Shown in pieces: positions 7,120 through 15,600 of a DNA stretch of 49,873 bases. The translations under genes were made by a program, and so were the position numbers. The stretch's first letter is position 1. Every line of letters starts with the position of its first letter. The notes beneath the pieces are model-generated. The model did not search any database. It was not told where the DNA came from and worked only from the letters and a program-made list of their open reading frames with translations. This DNA is from a virus, in IMG/VR virus record IMGVR_UViG_3300031669_000044, positions 1-49,873 of that record; one strand, written 5' to 3'.

Positions 7120-9915
7120 ATGCTACGTATAGCACGAAAGCTATCTGACTGCAAGAACTGCGCTCTGAATGGACAGACTAAAGTTCGGGGCATTTGCAGT
7201 ATCTCAAAGCCCGTCCTCGCCATATGTGGCGAGGCTCCGGACAGAGAAGAAGCTGAGGAAGGAACGCCGTTTGTTGGAGCGGCCGGCACCTGGCAGAGGA
7301 ACATTCTTTATGCCGTGGACCTTACGCCTAAGAGCGTGTACTTCTTCAATGCGATTAACTGCCGCCCTCCGGGGGGTAAAATAGACAACTTTGAAGGAGA
7401 AGATGCGTTTGAAAAATGCGCCCCTGGTTTTCAGGAAGAACTTGCCACACTCGTAAAGCTCGGGGTAACAATGTTTGTTCCAATAGGAACTACAGCGCTT
7501 AATCGGTTTGGCATTCCCGGCGGGATCATGAAGAACCGAGGATCGATCTTCGTTCGTTATGTGGATGAATCAGGATCGATCTGGGAATCAAGCATGAACC
7601 GTCGTACCGGGAAAACGCGCACGCAAATCATTGTTATTCCTACTTATCAGCCCTCATTCATAATGAAGGGCAACGTTAAAGAAGAGCCAACTTGGTCAAA
7701 TGACTGGAAGAAAATCAAGCGTCTTGTGAAAGGCGGCTACACCCCACCGAAAGAAGACTTCATCCTGTTCCCTACTGTTTCGCAGGTAACAGCCTTTGCT
7801 GAGCGCGTGGTGCGGGACAAAACCGAACTCGGGTGTGATATCGAGGCTTCCAGCTTGAATACGATGAGAGCTGAAATCTACGTCCTGAGCTTCGCCGACA
7901 GCAACACGCATACGATCTCGATTCCCTTCTATAAGAAGGGCAAGCAGCGCTACTGGTCCAAGGAGGACGAACCTGCTGTAATTCGCGCAGTACGCCTGAT
8001 CCTTGCCAAGTGCCCGATCATCTTTCAGAACGCTCTGTACGACTTTCGTATTCTTGAATATAACGGATTCCCAGTAGGCAACATTGCTCATGATACCATG
8101 TTGCTTCACCACGCGATCCATCCAGAGCTTCCACACAACCTTGGCTACATTACATCGGTTTATGGAATCACTCCGTACTGGAAGGATCTCGTACTCAACA
8201 GCGAAAGCTCAATGATGGGCTATGAAGACGCGGAGTTCCGTACGTACAACTGCCGGGATAGCGTGACACTAAAGCAGAATACCAAGCCCATGCTTGCGGA
8301 TTTGAAAAGCTCAGGTACTGCTTGGATCTATGAAAACATCTCAATGCCGCTCATTCGTCCGATCGCACAGATGATGGACAACGGCATGGGGTTTAATCAG
8401 AACATCTTTAATGCCGCGATGAAGACGCTGAAGAAAAGCCACACAAGAATGCATAAAGCCATTTTTCGAGACTACCCGTTATCTGAGCGTCTGAACCTGC
8501 ATTCATCACAGGATCTTGCATTCATTTTCTACGGACTACGCCCGGCAAAGTTTCGTACTGCGTTAAAGAAGCTTGATGAGTATGAGGAGAATCCAAGAAA
8601 GAAAAAGGACAGTAAGGCTTTTCGCGAGCTTACAGCGCTCAAGCAAACGTTTGCGGCTGATCCCCCGTTTATCCTTCCGCGAACGATGGGTAAGATCCCG
8701 ACGACTGATACCGGGCTTCCTGCGGTAGCTGAAGATGATATTGTATCATTACAGATCGCGGCAAGTAACAGGCTCCGGGACATCGCGCGGCTGCGTAGGA
8801 TTACACCAGACCACGCAACTGAAAAGGCACGACTCGAACTGTTGCTTGCCTTCATCAAGGACCATCGCACACTTACTCAGATCGACAAGGTGATCTCTAC
8901 ATACGGGTTCTTCCCGGTTGAAGCTGATGGTAGAGTGCACTTCCAGTTCAAGATCCACGGAACAAACACTGGAAGGCTATCCAGTGGAGGAAAGCAGAAG
9001 AAAGGCTCAGGTTACGAGAAGCAGTTTCCCGGCAATGCACAGAACATTCCTATGAAGGGCCCAGGAAAAATCATCCGGAAAGCCTTCGTAGCTGATGCGG
9101 GAAATCTTCTTGTTGAGCTTGACTACTCGAATCTGGAATTGCGCGTCATCGCGTATCTTTCTAAAGACGAAATGCTTATTGCAATCTTTGCGGAGGGTCT
9201 GAACATTCATAGCGAGAACTGCCGCATCCTGTTCAAAATCGACCCATCACATCCATTATGGACCATCGCTCGAAGAGCGGCGAAAGTGTATATCTTCGGA
9301 CGTAACTATGGTGGAACTCTTCGTGGAGTGTTCAGAAAGGTTGCAAAAGAAGTACCTGAACTCGGCCTGACCTTTGATCGATTCTGTGAAGCAGATACCG
9401 AGTATCGAAGGGCGCATCCGAAATACGCAAAGTGGTACGATGGAATAATTAAAGAAGTTGAAAAAACACGGACGATCACGAATGCATTCGGACGCAAGCG
9501 TTATCTTCTCGGGCCTCCAAGCAGTATCACTCGTGAGGGGCTAAACACTCCAGTACAGGGCACTGCGGCAGATATCGTCTCACAGCGCGCATTGATCCCT
9601 CTACCAAAAGTCAGTCTTCCAACTTGGCGCATGATCCTCACCACACATGACAGTGTAATGTTCGAAATCCCCGAACAGGATCTGTTGTTGTTCTTAGATA
9701 AAGCCAAATCTCAAATGCAGGCTCCGATCGAAGTTAATGGGTACAAGGTAAGTTTCCCGGTGGACGCGAAAATTGGCCGGAATTGGTACGACATGGTAGA
9801 GGAAGAAAAATGGTTCAAAAAACAGACGAAATCAGGGAAGACGGGTCCGTCATCGTCCACTACAACAGTGGAGTCACCCAGGAGTTTACGAAGGAGGAGT
9901 ACAAGGGTCTCCTAA
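7120..9915 (+). CDS. UDG-domain / DNA polymerase I (family A) fusion
   Basis: The protein has 931 residues. Residues 1 to about 205 form a family 4-type uracil-DNA glycosylase domain: four Fe-S Cys (11, 14, 81, 100), motif 1 GEAPD..EEGTPFVG (37-53) and an INCRPP segment. In motif 2 the usual His is Gln177 (TYQPSF), so excision activity may be reduced or lost. The 3'-5' exonuclease site follows: Asp240/Glu242, Asp308, and Tyr376 with Asp380. Polymerase motif A is DYSNLELR (Asp668), motif B runs from Arg718 through Lys722, and motif C is HDS (843-845) instead of HDE. There is no 5' nuclease domain. The replicative polymerase of phage SPO1 is also described with a UDG-like N-terminus. The last 36 codons extend past the usual end and overlap the next gene. 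Confidence 0.93.
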   Translation: MLRIARKLSDCKNCALNGQTKVRGICSISKPVLAICGEAPDREEAEEGTPFVGAAGTWQRNILYAVDLTPKSVYFFNAINCRPPGGKIDNFEGEDAFEKCAPGFQEELATLVKLGVTMFVPIGTTALNRFGIPGGIMKNRGSIFVRYVDESGSIWESSMNRRTGKTRTQIIVIPTYQPSFIMKGNVKEEPTWSNDWKKIKRLVKGGYTPPKEDFILFPTVSQVTAFAERVVRDKTELGCDIEASSLNTMRAEIYVLSFADSNTHTISIPFYKKGKQRYWSKEDEPAVIRAVRLILAKCPIIFQNALYDFRILEYNGFPVGNIAHDTMLLHHAIHPELPHNLGYITSVYGITPYWKDLVLNSESSMMGYEDAEFRTYNCRDSVTLKQNTKPMLADLKSSGTAWIYENISMPLIRPIAQMMDNGMGFNQNIFNAAMKTLKKSHTRMHKAIFRDYPLSERLNLHSSQDLAFIFYGLRPAKFRTALKKLDEYEENPRKKKDSKAFRELTALKQTFAADPPFILPRTMGKIPTTDTGLPAVAEDDIVSLQIAASNRLRDIARLRRITPDHATEKARLELLLAFIKDHRTLTQIDKVISTYGFFPVEADGRVHFQFKIHGTNTGRLSSGGKQKKGSGYEKQFPGNAQNIPMKGPGKIIRKAFVADAGNLLVELDYSNLELRVIAYLSKDEMLIAIFAEGLNIHSENCRILFKIDPSHPLWTIARRAAKVYIFGRNYGGTLRGVFRKVAKEVPELGLTFDRFCEADTEYRRAHPKYAKWYDGIIKEVEKTRTITNAFGRKRYLLGPPSSITREGLNTPVQGTAADIVSQRALIPLPKVSLPTWRMILTTHDSVMFEIPEQDLLLFLDKAKSQMQAPIEVNGYKVSFPVDAKIGRNWYDMVEEEKWFKKQTKSGKTGPSSSTTTVESPRSLRRRSTRVS

Positions 9916-10016
9916 TTGCGCGCTCCATGCGGGAGAAAAGGATACGCCCGCAGAACGAGCGTGTTCGAGGCAAAGAGTATGCGGCCCAATTACCAGTCCA
10001 TCATGTAGTACAGTGA
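9810..10016 (+). CDS. Small basic protein overlapping the polymerase 3' end
   Basis: The protein has 68 residues from an ATG at 9810 (GAGGAAG upstream). It runs in the +2 frame over the last 106 bases of the polymerase gene and 101 bases beyond. It begins with a strand-like DGSVIVHYNSG and then a basic helix (RSMREKRIRPQNERVR). Codons in the overlap look as normal in this frame as in the polymerase frame. Function unknown. Confidence 0.65.
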   Translation: MVQKTDEIREDGSVIVHYNSGVTQEFTKEEYKGLLIARSMREKRIRPQNERVRGKEYAAQLPVHHVVQ

Positions 10017-10023
10017 GGGTCAT

Positions 10024-11493
10024 ATGCAACAGCGTGGACCAAAACAGAAGGTGCAGGAAATCATTCGTCCCACATGGGTCGATGACTGCCCGATCCCGTA
10101 CGATGAATCACTCGATCCAGATCCATTCTGGATCAAAGGCCCACATGCGTATTGCGACCCGGCTGATGAACACATGCCAAAAAGCAAGGGCTTCATTACC
10201 GACATGATCTATACTCTTCGAGGAACCGAGTCACCTACGCTATTCGTAGAATGGACTGCGCTTTCTCTGATCTCCTCAGTGGTCAAGCGCGAGGTAAGTA
10301 TCAAGTGGTTCTACAATCCACTATATACCCACCTGTACGTTATCCTCGCCGGTACCGCGGGCATCGTAAAGAAGAGTAGTGTGATCTCCTTCGGCGCAAG
10401 CATCCTCGATGAAATTGACCGGGAGATCCGCAACGATGTGATGAGAGCGAAAAAACAGCTTAACATCATGCGCGACAAAGGAACTCCTGAAGCACTCATC
10501 GAAGCACTGAATGCCGGAAAGATCCGCGTGCGAGACGCTACGGGTGAGGCAATGAGGAACGCGGATGGAAAGGCGTTGTTTGTTCCTGCAACAAATGAGA
10601 TCCTGATTTTGCTTTCCGAGATGTCAGTCATGGTAAACAAACAGTCCTATAATGAGTCGCTGATTCAAATCCTGATGAGACTCTATGATCCGGAAGGCAC
10701 CTTCGAATCAGCCACGAAAGGTGGAGGAAAGATCAAGCTAAAAAAGTTGCACACGAACCTGCTCGCAGCAACGACCGCGGAAGGATTCAAAGATTCGATT
10801 CCGAACGCAGCCCTCGGTGATGGATTTATCTCCCGATGCGTGATCGTGTTTCAGGAGAAAACTACCAGACGGTTTTTTCCTCCACGCATCGTAAAAAGTG
10901 CGCCTGATGTGGATGAACTACGCAAACGGCTTGCATGGATAGCAGAAAACGCCCAAGGAGAGTTCTCATTTGATGAAGAGGCTACTGCCTATGCTTGGGA
11001 ATGGTACAACAGATTTCGGGATAACATCGAGCGAGACATTTCAAGTGCCGGGTCCAAGAGCCGGATGGATGTGATCTTGCTCAAGGTTGCAGTGCTCTTG
11101 AAAATCCAGGCATATGACCTTGCTTCGAACGTAGTGGATATCCGCTACATTAAGGACGCAGGCAGGCTTCTTCGCTATACCTATTCGCTCTCACCGATGC
11201 TCATTCAAGACATCCGCAACGAGGGCTTCATGAAGTACATAACGAAAATTGAAAACTACATCAAAGCCAAGGGTGAGGCAAAGCGCCAGCAAACTCTACA
11301 AAATACCGGTGTCCGCGCGGATGATCTTACCGCTGCAATCGAATATCTGTACAACAACAATCGCGTAAGCATATGGCGAGCATCGAATGGATCTGGAAAG
11401 CTCGAAGAGCAGGACTACGCTACCCGAGCAGGCGATGAAATCTACAAATACGAGGTGCCCGAATGGGAGTCGCAAGAGGAAGACCAGGAATAG
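10024..11493 (+). CDS. DUF3987-like phage helicase/ATPase
   Basis: The protein has 489 residues and follows the previous gene by 7 bases. A degenerate P-loop, G110-TAGIVKKSS, has two Lys where a standard Walker A has GK. ILLSEMS (around residues 200-206) resembles Walker B with its Glu, NLLAATTAEGF a sensor strand, and DGFISRCVIVF an arginine-finger region. This order is typical of DUF3987-type phage replication proteins, which are thought to act as helicase or primase-helicase next to a phage Pol A. A primase domain is not evident. Its end overlaps the HTH gene by 31 bases. Confidence 0.8.
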   Translation: MQQRGPKQKVQEIIRPTWVDDCPIPYDESLDPDPFWIKGPHAYCDPADEHMPKSKGFITDMIYTLRGTESPTLFVEWTALSLISSVVKREVSIKWFYNPLYTHLYVILAGTAGIVKKSSVISFGASILDEIDREIRNDVMRAKKQLNIMRDKGTPEALIEALNAGKIRVRDATGEAMRNADGKALFVPATNEILILLSEMSVMVNKQSYNESLIQILMRLYDPEGTFESATKGGGKIKLKKLHTNLLAATTAEGFKDSIPNAALGDGFISRCVIVFQEKTTRRFFPPRIVKSAPDVDELRKRLAWIAENAQGEFSFDEEATAYAWEWYNRFRDNIERDISSAGSKSRMDVILLKVAVLLKIQAYDLASNVVDIRYIKDAGRLLRYTYSLSPMLIQDIRNEGFMKYITKIENYIKAKGEAKRQQTLQNTGVRADDLTAAIEYLYNNNRVSIWRASNGSGKLEEQDYATRAGDEIYKYEVPEWESQEEDQE

Positions 11494-12071
11494 ATCGAAC
11501 AATTCCGCAGGCAAAGCTGCTGAAAGCCTACGAGGTGTACGGGTCTGCCCGAGCTGCCGCGGACGCCATCGGAATTGATCATACGGCAATGAGCAGGTTC
11601 TTGAAACGGCTTGGCATCGAGCCTGCTCGGGAGCGTAAGAAACCAGTGCGCCTGATCCAGGCTGAGCGCAAACGAGGGCAGTTTGCCAAGTGGCTTATCG
11701 AGCACCCGAACATTCGTCTTCCTTCAAGCATGAAGGAGATCGCTGTGATTACCGGGTGTTCCTACTACGCAGTTTCTTGCCACTACTACCGGCAACGAGA
11801 GCTGGTTCGGAAACGCCTTGCAGCTCTGTCAAACATCGGTCCTCTTGGCGCGCTTCTACAAACAGCGCCTGATGAAAGCGGCCATATGGATGTGATCAAC
11901 ACCCGGTCTTTCACCAGATACTTCTACGACTTTGATCCGTTTTCTCTTGAAATATGGATCATGGCCGACACAAAGGATCAGAAGAACGTTCGCTTCCCGG
12001 TACCCGATCTTGACCTGTTTGAGCAGGCCATCAATCAGTTAGTCGAGCGATCGACAAGGAGAAAAGAATGA
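11463..12071 (+). CDS. DNA-binding protein with two HTH-like segments
   Basis: The protein has 202 residues. Residues about 17-45 (KAYEVYGSARAAADAIGIDHTAMSRFLKRLGI) form a Fis/transposase-like helix-turn-helix. A second HTH-like stretch is near 90-118 (MKEIAVITGCSYYAVSCHYYRQ). The C-terminal 80 residues have no recognised motif. It could regulate transcription or load replication proteins. It overlaps the helicase gene by 31 bases and the next gene by 4. Confidence 0.75.
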   Translation: MGVARGRPGIDRTIPQAKLLKAYEVYGSARAAADAIGIDHTAMSRFLKRLGIEPARERKKPVRLIQAERKRGQFAKWLIEHPNIRLPSSMKEIAVITGCSYYAVSCHYYRQRELVRKRLAALSNIGPLGALLQTAPDESGHMDVINTRSFTRYFYDFDPFSLEIWIMADTKDQKNVRFPVPDLDLFEQAINQLVERSTRRKE

Positions 12072-12352
12072 ATATACAAGGAAGGGTGTACGCAAAGGTC
12101 GAGATAGATCTTTGGACAGTTCCCGAAACTGGACAGCAGGTTCGAATTACTGATTCTCGAATCGAAGTATTGGTCAACAGTTCTCACGGACAATATTGGG
12201 TGAGGGCTGATTCACTCGAAACAAAAAGCAATGCTTGGAATCACATATTCGATATTTTGCTGTGGAGATTAACAGACGTCGCTGGTAAATCGGGCAAGAC
12301 CAAAGCGGAAACAAAAAGATGCCTAATTCGGGCCGGAGTCATATCCAAATGA
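12068..12352 (+). CDS. Small phage protein, unknown
   Basis: The protein has 94 residues and starts in an ATGA overlap. The N-terminal 60 residues are strand-rich (VYAKVEIDLWTV, SRIEVLVNSS, YWVRADSLE) and the rest is a basic helix. No family recognised. It belongs to the last genes of the rightward replication operon. Confidence 0.7.
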   Translation: MNIQGRVYAKVEIDLWTVPETGQQVRITDSRIEVLVNSSHGQYWVRADSLETKSNAWNHIFDILLWRLTDVAGKSGKTKAETKRCLIRAGVISK

Positions 12353-12540
12353 ACATGAAATCCTTCCTAACCTTCACCGCAGAAGAAGATCTAAAAGCAG
12401 GCGACCTGTGCTTCATCAATCCGGACACCGGAAAGCTGCGCAGGCACGATCATCACAAGCATCTATCCTACGTGGTCGTGCTGACAGATGTTAAGAAAGG
12501 TGGCAAGTACAAGGTTCCTATTGAAATGGGGAAAACATGA
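12349..12540 (+). CDS. Small phage protein, unknown (63 aa)
   Basis: The start at 12349 overlaps the previous stop (ATGA); the alternative upstream ATG at 12319 lies inside the previous gene. The sequence is beta-like with KAGDLCFINPDTGKLRRHDHHKHLSYVV, resembling the small beta-barrel of phage decoration or capsid-cement proteins, but it lies in the replication operon. Function unknown. Confidence 0.7.
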   Translation: MNMKSFLTFTAEEDLKAGDLCFINPDTGKLRRHDHHKHLSYVVVLTDVKKGGKYKVPIEMGKT

Positions 12541-12626
12541 AAAAGACGTTCACGATCCCACTCGTTGATATCAACGTAACGCTATTGAAACTTCCACGGG
12601 CCATCTTTCCGAGCTGGAATAGTTGA
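12537..12626 (+). CDS. Possible 29-codon ORF at the convergent junction
   Basis: An ATGA overlap with the previous stop opens a 29-residue frame (MKKTFTIPLVDINVTLLKL and 10 more), ending in TGA at 12624. Its last 45 bases overlap the 3' end of the leftward 1714-residue gene. Coupling supports translation; the small size and antisense overlap weaken the case. Confidence 0.35.
   Translation: MKKTFTIPLVDINVTLLKLPRAIFPSWNS
12563..12576. repeat. Perfect 14-bp palindrome at the convergent junction
   Basis: CGTTGATATCAACG is self-complementary and lies 6 bases from the stop codon of the leftward structural operon. It has no loop or T-tract, so it suits a protein-binding site more than a terminator. 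No clear intrinsic terminator was found between the two converging operons. Confidence 0.45.
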
Positions 12627-15600
12627 AAGGGCGAGCCAAGTGTTCCAGCTATCACCATCCAGTGCGTAGTGGTAGGCTTTCTTCAGGTAATTGTACTGGA
12701 TGGTTCCCGGCATGAGCCCGGGATAGCCGAACTTGGCTGCGCCTGTTTTCTCCGAAACGCTTATCGGAAGAAATGCCCGCTCTACCCGAGCGCGCGCTTG
12801 GGCGGACTCCTGTGAGCTACCAAACATGGTCATGATATCCACGGCAGTCTGAAACATTGGGCCACCAGAGAACAACCCAGGAAGGCCCGGAATGAAGTCT
12901 GTTGCGTTTATTCCAAGGGCTGCAAATGAGCCGTAAAGCGCGCCGTTTATCGCAAGGAACCGACCAACGAACGCAGCCTTCTTTGCCGGGCTCCCGTACC
13001 GAATCGCGTTAAAGATGTTTGCCCGATAGCCTGCGGCATAGGTCCCGTACTGCCCGAACATTTTCCCGAGGAAGCTGTGGTTGATCATCGGGCTTTCACT
13101 CGCACGGTAGCCGAACATGGTGTCATGCGTCACCTGAGCTGCAAACACGTCGCGGCCTGCGGTGAGTGCTACATCATCTCCTTTCGTGATACCCTGCTGG
13201 AAGAAATCGAACGATCTGTTGGCAATGTCCGGACTCATCATATCAAGGCCCGAGATGTCCAGAAACTGCTTCTTCTGATTAATCGCGCCCTTCTTCCATG
13301 CACTCACAGCATCTTCCCATCGTAGCGTGGCTGTAGCGTAGGCGATCGCACGAGTGTACTCGTCGCTATTTTTGAACATCTTCATGGACTGCTCAGTCAT
13401 CTTTCCGATGAACGTGTCCGCGGCGAGCAGCTTTGTTACAACCGGCGCCTGACCTGAAACAACCCCGAGATGCATCAGGTAGTCGTAGAACTCAGGCCCG
13501 GCCTGATCCACGTACTTTACTGCTTTCGCTGTCCAGTCAAGGCCGAACCGCGGGGCGAGCGTCACCCATACCTGGAAGTTGTTGCGCATTGCAAGCCACC
13601 ATCTCCAGCCCATCGAGCCGAAGTAGTTTAAGCTGAACATGGTCTTTGGGAGGTTCTGCCCGCTTTCGATGATCGCAGCTTTTCTGGATTCCCATCCCAA
13701 CTTGCCCAAACGATCCTTTCCCATGAGCTTCGAGATGATCGGACTTTCGGTAAGATTGGTCATGAAAAGCTTTCCTGCATGTTCCAACCGTGCCTGAGTT
13801 TCAGGTTTGAAGGTGCCCATGACAAGCTCACGATACCGGTTCATCCTGTCAAACGCGAACGCATCAATCACGCCGAGCTTCTTCTGGTCCATCATAGTTT
13901 TATGCAGATCCTTCCAGGTCTGCTGAAGGTACAGCTTCTTGTAGCCCTGATTGATGTATTTGGCCGCAACCGAATATGCATCATCATCCGCGGCAAAGCT
14001 GAGCAGTTCTTCAAGCCGGTCGTTCTCAGCCCAGAACTTGATCTCTTTTGGCACTCCATCATGGAACACGTAAGAGGTCAGCTCCTCGGCGTTTGTTGCC
14101 GCAGTCACAAGTGCGCTGTTCTCGTAGTTATCCGCATAGCGCCTGATGCGCGGCATGTAGTTCTCGATCAGCTTCCGTGGATCAATATTGAACTCAGTTC
14201 CGAGCGCATCATAAAGAGCACGAAGGTTATCCTTGATTCGGTTTTCAGCCTCGGTCAGTGGGCCAAACTCTTCCAGAGCTGCTGCAAGTTCATCCGGACT
14301 CTGAGCACCCATATGATAGAACAAAGCGCGCCTTCGGTCCTTTTTTAGCATCTTCCCGGTTTCATGGAACACCCGATCAAGAGCCATCGTGCTGGCATGA
14401 CTCTTCCCGGTAGCAAAGCGCATCGCGTTCTCAAGCTCCCGATACTTCCCAAGTAGAACCGTGTTTCCGGTTGTTCTTGCGTAGCCTTCCATCCATGTTG
14501 TTTGATTCGTGGTGTATGCTTTCAGCACGGTACGCGCACCCATTGCTCGGACTTCCCCGCCGATCTCAGGAGGAACCTGCGGAGGAAGCCCAGGCTTTGG
14601 GATCTGGTGTTCTTTTAGCATCGATCGGTATTCCAGTACTGACTCCTCGACTTCCCGGCTGATATTCGGATCAAGCCCGGCAAGCACGTCAGGCACGCCG
14701 TCAGTGGCATCCGGATAGCTCTTGAGTATCTTGTAGACTCCTTCACGGTTTCTTGCCACGTTGAGCGTCTGACCATCGTTCAGGGTCCAAACGCCGTTAT
14801 CAAAGCGCATCTTTAGCCCTTTCTTCTCAGCCAGGGCCTCCACATTCACAAGATCCTTCCAGCCACCTTCGGCAAACTTTCGTGCTTCAGCAAGGCTGCC
14901 GAACTCCATGGTACTGTTGATCGCAGGTAGGGTCACCCGAATCCGTCCATCAGGCTGCGCGGCAAGATCCCCGTACCGGGTCGAACCGAGCTTGCGCATC
15001 TTCAGCACATAGTTCTTGTCCTCGAAGTTATTGAAGAACTCCAACAACTGTTTCCGAGAACCAAGAGCGCTTCGGCCTGTAACATTGAAGCTCACCGCGC
15101 TGTCGCTAATCTCAGCCACTTTAGGTGCAAAGCGCGCGTCGAGTTTCGTTGGAACAAAGTTGAGCCGTTCCATGATATCCTGCGGCGTTCTGCCAGTAAT
15201 TCCCTTTCCGAGGCCCGGACCCTTTACAGCAAGCCCACCATCACGCAGCTCGATGAGCCTATAGCCTTGCTGAGCAAGTTCTGCTTTTAGCCCACCCACA
15301 TCCATGGAGCTTTTCACCAGGCTGTTCAGCACTTCTTCCAGATTCGAAAACTCCTGAACTACACCGCCCGGCAACGATACAGAGATACCCCCGGGTACGC
15401 TCCCGATCGTCCCGTGCATCTCATCAATGACGCTCCGAATCCACGACTCCCGTGCGATCGGATTAACGAGTTCGGGAACATACCGGGTAATGCTCTGTTG
15501 ATAGATATTCTCGAATACTGAGCCAGGCTTCGCGCGCGCTGCGCCTCTTGCTTTGCCCTTTGTCTGCGCGATATTCTGATACTCATCCATGAGTTCCGAA

